A stretch of DNA of 64,000 nucleotides from Achatina immaculata. Its lineage: Eukaryota > Mollusca > Gastropoda > Stylommatophora > Achatinidae. Below the pieces are notes generated by a model. The model saw only the letters and a program-made list of their open reading frames with translations, had not been told where the DNA came from and made no database searches. Below, piece after piece: positions 56,358 through 64,000 of this stretch. Location: NCBI GenBank assembly GCA_009760885.1, contig CM019716.1:4035501-4099500 (forward strand), read 5' to 3'. Position 1 is the stretch's first letter. Every line of letters begins with the position of its first letter. The translations under genes were made by a program, and so were the position numbers.

Positions 56358-58024
56358 ATTTCATGGACATATCATGGACATATCCTAATAATTGAAAACG
56401 TCAAAGAAAGAAAAAAAAAACGAAGAAAGAGGTCAAAAGAAAATAAAAAAAATATTTCAGCAAACTGACCAAGTGGCACAGAAAAAGGAAAAACATTAGT
56501 TGTGGATCAGAGACACTAAGGATTTTCACAAGACGGGGAAGTATGTTTGTGGAATCTATCTGACGCGTCTGGCGTTGAATTTTTATTACTATTCTCAATT
56601 GTAGAAATGATTCGCATTTCTTGTTTGCTTTTCTATTCATTCTTATGTCGGTACTCAGTCTGGATTCTTGTCAAGATCTGCGAACTTCCCACGCTAATGT
56701 GAGCCGTTTCTCTTCCTGCTTCTGGTTTAGTTAACCAAAGATAACAGGATAACGGGGTGGATGTCGTGGAGAGAGAAGAAAACAATGAAAGAAGTACCGG
56801 GTCAACTGAGTTTGAAAAAGAAATAATGACAAAAAATGACCATGGTTTGTCAGCTGATTAGATAGAGAATCGAGTCTCGACCGTCCCAAGGGAAAGTTGT
56901 TATTCTGATCCCTGAATGAGGTCTCCAGGTGTTCCCAGTTCGTGGTTATGTGTGAAGTTTCCCTGTGTTGATGTAGTTTACTGTCGTTAATCTGGAATGT
57001 GTGATTCGATGAATGAAACCAAAATTAACCCAAAAGTCAAAAAGAATAGGTAAGTACATTATTTGATATGCCCTAATTTGTAGTACAGCAGCTTTCTGTC
57101 CCTTCCAAGTCTTCAGGAGACTCTCTTGAATTAATGGTGTGGACTTGAATTAATGGTGTGGACTTGAATTAATGGTGTGGACTTGAATTAATGGTGTGGA
57201 CTTGAATTAATGGTGTGGACTTGAATTAATGGTGAAGACTTGAATTAACGGCGTGGACTTGAATTAATGGCGTGGAATAGAGTGTTGTCGGACCTTTAAA
57301 GTGTTGGAAGGCGAGGTTAGCTGAGTATGATCTAGTTTGTATGTTAATGTTGATGCACCATTTTAAGAGATCTATTAAGAGATGAAATTTATTTTCAGTG
57401 CCTCTAGAACATGATGATGATGATGATGATAAGTTAGTTTTGTGCACAATATATTTTAGGTACTGGGACCGACTTGGCTCAGACATACTGTGAAAATAAA
57501 GGACAGAGCAAAATGAAGGGTCACTGGAGCCAACCTTCTTTGAGGAAACGGCACATGATGATGTTGAACGTTACAGAACCAATCATTTACTTATCTGGTA
57601 GAGAAGCTCACTACGAAAGAAAACTGTGTTAACATTTATCTTACGGACAAAATATATTTATTTCATCTCTAACACGTAAACTTAATGTTTTCTTTTAACC
57701 TTCTAAAACGTTTGCTGTTAGGCCGAAATATTAAATGTATTTGTTCACTTTCTTCTGCCATTAAATTCTTACCACCTTTATACTAGACTACACAAACTAA
57801 ACATTTCTCATTCTTCGAACGGACTAGAACGATGATTCCTGAACATTTTGGGTCGTGGATTCCTTTCGAACCTAAAAGCGCTATGGACCCCATCATAAAA
57901 CAAAAGTAATAAACAGAAGCCAGATAGTGCTAAGCTATTGTTTTTTTTTTTACACCAGGTTAATCTACTTGCTGATCCATGAACCCCCCCCCCCAAAAAA
58001 AAAAAATCCTTCCGTGAAACCCCC

Positions 58025-58115
<91 letters not shown>

Positions 58116-61100
58116 AGAAAGAAACTCTCATATACGCCTCTAATAAGAAAATACTGGGAAAACAGGGCCGCCGGGAAAACAGGGCCGCCGGGCTCCATCA
58201 ACAGCCAGAGGTATACACCTGGCTTTGCCTCCCCTTTTGTTTCACCTGTGGGCAGATACAATGAAAGGAAAGCAAGAAATAAACAAACGAAGAACGAAGA
58301 TAGAAGCATCTAACGATACACAGCACGAAAAAAAAGTGAATATAAAAGACTGCCCACTCTTATCATTACAAGATATATTCGCATCACAGAGAACACAGCG
58401 GTTAGCGTAGTTACATTCTTCTTCTTCTTCTGTTACTATCTTTCTGGAACTTACAGCTGGCGTTCTTTGCAACCAAGGCCACGAAGACATTGTGACACAG
58501 CATCGTATCGGATTGGAAGCGGGTTATGGAGGCTACTTTTTCAGTCCCTGAATAGAGCTAAAAGCAGGCAGTGAGTAATGCTTTCTTAGCAGGCTCCACC
58601 ACCTCGGGGACTCTGGCGATTCCTGCCTCGTTGGCCAGGCAAGCCCTGTTACTCCGTCAGCTATAGTTCACCAAACCTAACGCTAGAATGTCAGCTATAG
58701 TTCACCAAACATAACGCTAGAATGTCAGCTATAGTTCTCCAAACGTAACGCTAGAATGTCAGCTATAGTTCACCAAACCTAACGCTAGAATGTCAGCTAT
58801 AGTTCACCAAACCTAACGCTAGAATGTCAGCTATAGTTCACCAAAACGTAACGCTAGAATGTCAGCTATAGTTCACCAAAACGTAACGCTAGAATGCCAG
58901 CTATAGTTCACCAACCTTGACCCTAGAATGTTAGTTATGGATGTCTGACTGCCAAATCTGACATCCCTACTTCTCTATGTAAATTACTAGAAACGCTGTA
59001 ATGTTATATATAGTCTCAGTTATTCTTTACTACCTTTCTTCTAGGACTTGCAGTAGCAGATTTGGCCTGCCTCGTCACCATGCTCTGGTCAAGCATTTGC
59101 TACAACCCTTTGTTTGGTCACTCAGGAATACCTTTTGATTCCATAGACGTCATGTACCTCACAGGTGGCTGGCCGCATGCCTGTTTCAATAGGTACGTTA
59201 ACGACAATCTCTGCATATTTCATTATATACATTAACGAAAGTCTGTGCATATTACACTAATGTTAACCATTCTTATCATATAGACTACAGTTTTTACTTC
59301 AGCCAAAGTCTATGATTATAGATTATAATCAGTTTTCTGACATAGTCTCTGTGCGTAGACTACATTAGTTACCTTAGACAGTCTGTGCACGTAGACTCCA
59401 TTTGATACGTGAATCATTTTTGCGCACGTGGACTACATTAGTTACGTTAACTGTTTTGTGTGGGCGCAGAATACATTAGTAACATTAACCAGTCTGTGCA
59501 CATAGACCACAATTAAGTACTTTAACCAAAATTAACCAGTCTGTCCATGTAGGCTACACTTAAGTACTCTAACCACTCCATGCATGCAGGGTACATTAGG
59601 TAAATTAACCAGTCTGTCCAAGTAGACTACATTAGTTAGGCTAACCACTATGTTACGAGAGTCACAGGCAAATTTTCCTTCATTTCCTTCTGGTCGTAGC
59701 TATGATACGAGCCTAATGTAAAAGTATTGTATGAGAACAGTTCACATATGTCCGGCATCGTACAGGTTGTTCGCTGTACAATGCATGAGAACTGTCATTT
59801 TGTCATTAATCTGACAAAAGACTTGTACTGCTGCTCACTTCAGCTGATGTAGCTCGGCGACTAATGCTCATAGCGGAACAGGGCACTTGACAGTTTGTTG
59901 TCCAGACTTTGCGCTAGGTGCGCTCAGTAGTCACACTGTGCCGTCTGTGCTGGTTGGCCCGCTATTTATGAAGTTTGCTCTTTTTGGTGCTTGTTTGTTC
60001 TAACCACATCTTGTACATATGTTTGGTAACATTTTAAACAAGTTTGAAATAAAGAGGCTTGCGTAAAAACGACTGATAGAACGACATACTCATATGTCTC
60101 TATGTGACTAGGAGGTTGTTGGAATTATTGTAGATAAAGATTCGATTAAGAATTCTCCTTCTTGCGTTACTATTCTTTTTTGTGTGTGTTAATTATGATT
60201 TCTTTTAGTCACTTGTCTTCATATTTTCAGACTAAACATTAATTAGATTATTTTTATGTATAGTTTTTTAATATAAAGTTCCGTCCCTCTCATTGTAAAA
60301 ATTGACACTTTGTTTGTATCTGTTTTCGCCAGTTGTTATTCTCAGCAATGCTGAAATTCATTTTATATACAGATACTTTTTATTTTGTTCTAAACAGAAC
60401 AGAATTTCTATGCTTTCAGCTCAATGTCTCGGACGCTGTCGTATCTGGCAATACGCGATCCGTACCTGATATGTTAGAGTTAAAGCTGGGCAACCGTTGT
60501 TGACATGTTAGAGTTAGGACTGGCTAACCGTAGTTGACATGTTAGAGTAGGAGTTGGTGAACCATAGTTAACATGTTAGAGCTAGGAGCTGGTGAACCGT
60601 AGTTCGCATGTTAGAGTTATGAGCTGGTGAACTGTAGTTGACATGTTAGAGTAGGGGCTGGTGAACCATAGGTGACATGTTAGAGTTAGGGGATGGTGAA
60701 CCGTAGTTGACATGTTAGAGTTCAAGGGGCTGGTGAACCGTAGTTGACATGTTAGAGTAGGGGCTGGTGAACCATAGGTGACATGTTAGAGTCAAGGCTG
60801 GTGAACCGTAGTTGACATGTTAGAGTCAGGGCTGGAGAACCGTAGTTGACATGTTAGAGTAGGGGCTGGGCAACCGTAGTTGACATGTTAGAGTCAGGGC
60901 TGGGCAACCGGTGTTGACATGTTAGAGTAGGTGCTGGGCAACCGTAGTTGACATGTTAGAGTCAGGGCTGGAGAACCGTAGTTGACATGTTAGAGTCAGA
61001 GCTGGCGAACCGTAGTTGACATGTGAGAATCAGGGCTGGAGAACCGTAGTTGACATGTTAGAGTAGGGGCTGGTGAACCGTAGTTGACATGTTAGAGTAG

Positions 61101-62206
61101 GGGCTGGGCAACTGTTGCTGACATGTTAGAGTAGGGGCTGGGCAACCGTGGTTGACATGTTAGAGTAGGGGCTGGTGAACCGTAGCTGACATGTTAGAGT
61201 CAGGGCTGGCGAATCGTAGTCCGTAAAGTTTCTGCCCCACTACCTCCCTTGGTGCACACAGTAACAGGTCTTTAAACAGGAATTGCTGCAGCCCCATGGG
61301 AGTGGAGTCAGCTGAAGAATTATTACATCCTCCCCCGCTTTTTAGCTCCACTCCGGACTGAAAAAATACCCACTGTAATCTTGATTGATTGATTACTGAT
61401 GTCTTTATAGCTGTTTGTAAAAGGTAGAGACAAGAAACAGTGTTTCATTTTTCAATATTTGGTGAAAGATGATAACTACAACAGTTTAATGGATGTTCTC
61501 TGTAACTCTTTTTTAAAATGTATTTACTTACAGGGTGACGAGTTTTATCACAGCGTTTATCACACTCGAAAGATGCCTCTGTATTACTCAACCTCTCAAG
61601 GTGAAGAACATTATTACTCTTTTCAGGACGAAGGTCATTATTATTATCATCTTCCTGGTCATGCTCATCGTCTTCTCGCCCTTCTATTTTGTCAACAAAC
61701 TTGAGTGGAACTACAACAAATCTTTGAACAGAACTATCTTAAGTCTTGTTTACGCCTACAACAGGGAGACGGTTGAAACAGTGACCTTCCCGATCCATAG
61801 TGTCGCCATGTCAGCTATTTCTCTTTTCGTTGTCGTCGTCTGCACCGTCCTTCTCATTGTTAAGCTTAACGAGAAGACAAAATGGAGAAGCATTTCTGTG
61901 GTGAAGGCGGCCTCCAATCTAGAAAAAGCCTCAAGAAAGGAGAAGAAAGTTATGAAGATGGTAACTCTTATCTCAATAGTTTTTATCATCTGCTTCGTTC
62001 CCGCGGCAGCCATCTTTTTCATGATGGCCTACGACCCACAGTTCAGTTTCAGTGGTGATTTTAAAAACATGTTCTTCGTGGTTTGGTCGGTATCCTTTGT
62101 TCTAGAGACGATCAACTCAAGCGTTAATATTTTCATCTATTTTAAGATGAGTTCTAAATTTAGGGTCACATTTCTTGCGACATTTTGTAAATGCGTCGAA
62201 ATTTGA
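55528..62206 (+). CDS. Rhodopsin-class GPCR, gastropod chemosensory-receptor-like (three exons)
   Basis: Join 55,528-55,801, 59,045-59,192 and 61,534-62,206 gives 1,095 bases (364 residues). All introns are GT-AG: intron 1 splits a Gly codon (GGA) after its first base, intron 2 splits an Arg codon after its second. Seven hydrophobic helices are readable. Helix 1 is GIGANIINITVF; helix 2 LAVADLACLVTMLW with its Asp; helix 3 follows a Cys (HACFN) and ends ITLERCLCI in place of DRY. Helix 4 is VIIIIIFLVMLIVFSPFYF, helix 5 AISLFVVVVCTVLLIVKL, helix 6 ISIVFIICFVPAAAIFF, helix 7 INSSVNIFIYFKM in place of NPxxY. The ERCLCIxxPLKVK block is typical of receptors annotated as gastropod chemosensory or FMRFamide-like. 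The role, detecting an unknown ligand at the plasma membrane through a G protein, is inferred from family. ATG at 55,561 is an alternative start. Confidence 0.88.
55999..56288 (+). mobile_element. tRNA-derived SINE (type A) in intron 1, copy 2
   Basis: Sister of 38,199-38,487, with a slightly mutated B box (GGATTCAGGTCCC, 56,053-56,065). Confidence 0.88.
56286..56357 (+). repeat. (CTA)n microsatellite at SINE tail, copy 2
   Basis: About 23 CTA triplets after the SINE tail. Confidence 0.92.
56358..58020. other. Intron 1, mid part, copy 2
   Basis: Contains the 19-bp repeats (57,126-57,275), a (GAT)n run near 57,412-57,430 and the empty SINE site near 57,780. No gene is seen. Confidence 0.55.
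57126..57275 (+). repeat. 19-bp repeat, about 8 units, copy 2
   Basis: Units of 'ttgaattaatggtgtggac', more than in copy 1 (39,412-39,492). Confidence 0.88.
58026..58114 (+). repeat. (GATA)n microsatellite, copy 2
   Basis: About 22 units, preceded by a C and A homopolymer stretch absent from copy 1. Confidence 0.92.
58658..58920 (+). repeat. 34-bp minisatellite in intron 1, about 8 units, copy 2 only
   Basis: Units begin 'gtcagctatagttcaccaaa' and end 'cgctagaat'. Copy 1 has one unit at 41,950-41,985 at the homologous place. Confidence 0.93.
59045..59192 (+). CDS. Receptor exon 2 (copy 2)
   Basis: 148 bases; acceptor 'tttcttctag|ga', donor 'ag|gtacgt'. Encodes helix 2, first extracellular loop and the helix-3 Cys region. 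Five residues differ from copy 1. Confidence 0.9.
59200..59645 (+). repeat. Degenerate repeat of about 36 bp in intron 2, copy 2
   Basis: Sister of 42,250-42,705. Confidence 0.7.
59646..60465. other. Intron 2, unique part, copy 2
   Basis: Aligns with 42,706-43,540; no gene is seen. Confidence 0.5.
60470..61215 (+). repeat. 34-bp minisatellite in intron 2, about 22 units, copy 2
   Basis: Units contain 'aaccgtagttgacatgttag', roughly twice the number in copy 1 (43,545-43,900). Confidence 0.9.
61220..61402 (+). mobile_element. Retroelement 3'-end fragment with TGAT tail, copy 2
   Basis: Sister of 43,901-44,092; ends 'cttgattgattgatta'. Confidence 0.5.
61534..62206 (+). CDS. Receptor exon 3 (copy 2)
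   Basis: Acceptor 'tatttacttacag|GG'. Encodes the end of helix 3 through helix 7 and a short Cys-containing C-tail (CKCVEI); stop at 62,204-62,206. Bases 61,691-62,206, plus flanking DNA to 62,755, are what copy 1 has lost. Confidence 0.92.
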
Positions 62207-62299
62207 ACGGGACTATTTTATTGCATAGCGGATTTATACTACGGTTGCCACCTTTATAGTCGAGTTTTAACACTCATTATCGAACCAGGATTATGCAGG

Positions 62300-62305
62300 A
62301 ATAAA
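62300..62305 (+). promoter_or_regulatory. Candidate polyadenylation signal of the receptor
   Basis: AATAAA about 94 bases after the receptor stop. It lies inside the segment deleted from copy 1. Confidence 0.45.
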
Positions 62306-62309
62306 CCAG

Positions 62310-63676
62310 GAAACTTCTGGTAATTGCCTTTTATTGCAATGACAGAGTAGCGTGCTTTGTACAGTGGAAGAGTAAAAGATATTTCCTACATGTGACAATT
62401 TTTTTACAAGCCTATTTTTGGTTCTTTCTGACACTATTTCTGTTTCTACAAAATCTTACCTGTATCTGATTCTGATCTTTTCAAGGTAGATACAGGTGTC
62501 TGGTTCAGTATTACGAAAAGATAGAAAGAGCGAAGAAAGTGAGGAGAAACAAAACTGGCAGAAAGTAAGATAACACATATAACTGAAGAACATAAAAAAA
62601 TCCAATATTTCGACAAAAGCCTTTTCCAAGGATCACATACAGAAACAATACAACAGATAAAACACGAAAAATAGATGAAAAATTAAACATTCCGCTTGTT
62701 AGTCTCGTCCTTCTTTCTTTCTACCTCCACTCTCACTATCTTTTTTGTTAAACTGATCCATAAGACTCAGTCTACTTTTTTTTTTCACTAGAACCAGTTT
62801 TACCGAAGTCGTCATTCTCCTTATCTGTCAAGGGTGGAGACGAAAATCTAAACTTTACATTTTTCGTCTAGTGTTCGTTTTTGTTTGTGTATGTGATCCT
62901 TGAAAAAAACCTTTTGCCGAAATATTGCATTATGTATGTTCTTCATTTTTATAAGCTCATCTTAGTTCTGCCATTCTTGTTTCTTCCCATTTTCCTCACT
63001 ATTTTTATCGTTTTGTAAAACTGAACCATGAATCTCTGTCCAATTTCATTACTAGAACCAGTTTTACAGCATTCGTCATTTCTATTACTTCTGACCTTTT
63101 GACAAAACTATTTTAGACAAAAAGAAATCTTATAAAGCATCATTTTTGTTTTAAAACCTGGCTTAATTACCTTCCCATTAATTATTTAACATTTTGCATA
63201 GCTCTACTTCATGTGGCCTGGCCTTCACAAAGTGATATTGTCTTGTCAGCCACCCTGGAAACTTCTCGCTGTTGGAGATAGGATGCTTGCTTCAGTGAGT
63301 GTAGTGATAAGGATATTAGCGATGTCCGGAGACTATTTTCAGATTCTTTGTTACTTCATGTTAGCAACAAAAAAAAGTGCAGGAAATAGGCTAAGTAAAT
63401 AACAATAGATCCTCCGTGAATCACTTATTTTCATGTTTTCTGAGTACGGTGTCTTTATGGCGTGTTCTTGCTCTGATAGAGCGTTAGATAATTAGTTTAG
63501 TTAGATATGCAGTGAGTTATCAGTGTAAAGGGTACGTTCTTGAATTTTCTAGCAATTGTGAGTGCATGCATTTATGTTACATTATGAGAACAGTCATTGT
63601 GAACCGGATAGCACTTTTTTTTGACAGAGGTAGGAGGTAGACTACCTGTCTCGAGAGTGATGACGATGTTATACTC
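62310..63676. other. 3' flank of the receptor, copy 2
   Basis: AT-rich; the part from 62,756 aligns with copy 1 from 44,374. No gene is seen. Confidence 0.5.
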
Positions 63677-64000
63677 TATCATATGTGTTCTGTGTAGCCA
63701 CTGTCTGTGATATTTATATATATTCTGTGTAGGTACTGTCTGTGATATGTATGTATGTTCTATGTAGGCACTGTCTGTGATATTTATATATATTCTGTGA
63801 AAGCACTGTCTGTGATATTTATATATATTCTGTGAAAGCACTGTCTGTGATATTTATATATATTCTGTGTAGGCACTGTCTGCGATATTTATATATATTC
63901 TGTGTAGGCACTGTCTGTGATATTTATATATATATTCTGTGTAGGCACTGTCTGTGATATTTATATATATTCTGTGTAGGCACTGTCTGTGATATTTATA
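63677..64000 (+). repeat. 35-bp tandem array, copy 2, running off the window
   Basis: About nine units of the 45,318-45,665 repeat, mostly with 'tatatattctgtg' in place of 'tatatgttctgtg'. Confidence 0.92.

Larger units (their letters stand above)
45835..64000 (+). repeat. Segmental duplication, copy 2 (runs off window)
   Basis: Second, directly oriented copy of the unit at 26,945-45,834. Homology starts within 'tgttgttgttttta' at about 45,835 and continues to the last base, inside the 35-bp array, so its right boundary is not seen. It carries the intact receptor gene. Confidence 0.93.

Overview
The window reads as intergenic and intronic DNA from a repeat-rich animal genome, most likely a heterobranch gastropod mollusc. 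That is an inference. It rests on a three-exon rhodopsin-class receptor resembling the gastropod 'chemosensory receptor' GPCRs, on several non-LTR retrotransposon families (two RTE-like, one I/Nimbus-like with RNase H), on tRNA-derived SINEs and on abundant minisatellites. Nothing bacterial or viral was seen. The only plausible protein-coding host gene is the receptor, present as two tandem copies.

Region 1 (1-26,944) is a repeat landscape. It holds LINE fragments at 2.6, 4.2-5.0, 7.7 and 25.4 kb, long simple and mini-satellites (6.4-7.3, 7.4-8.6, 20.4-20.7, 24.4-24.7 kb), a dead mariner with both inverted repeats and TA duplication (21,985-23,271), and a near-full-length RTE-like LINE (16,466-19,523). 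It also holds a nested complex at 10,170-16,361. There one old RTE-like element carries a minisatellite grown out of its own reverse-transcriptase sequence, two later LINE insertions at one shared target site, and an LTR-like insertion.

Region 2 (26,945-64,000) is a direct tandem duplication with a unit of about 18.9 kb: copy 1 is 26,945 to about 45,834, copy 2 starts at about 45,835 and runs off the window. Each unit runs: 59-bp tandem repeats, SINE, 30-bp satellite, 21-bp repeats, then receptor exons 1, 2 and 3, then a 35-bp array. In copy 2 the receptor is intact (exons 55,528-55,801, 59,045-59,192, 61,534-62,206; 364 residues, seven helices). In copy 1 a 1,065-bp deletion removes helices 5-7 and the normal 3' end. 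Post-duplication insertions each leave an empty site in the sister copy: a 4.5-kb I-like LINE and a SINE in copy 1; a 1.47-kb (GAA)-tailed retroelement, a truncated RTE and a LINE 3' fragment in copy 2. Minisatellites also changed copy number between the units.

The main caution is that two divergent haplotypes placed end to end in an assembly could imitate the duplication. By eye, exon 1 differs at 13 of 274 bases. All similarity statements come from reading the sequence, not from database searches.
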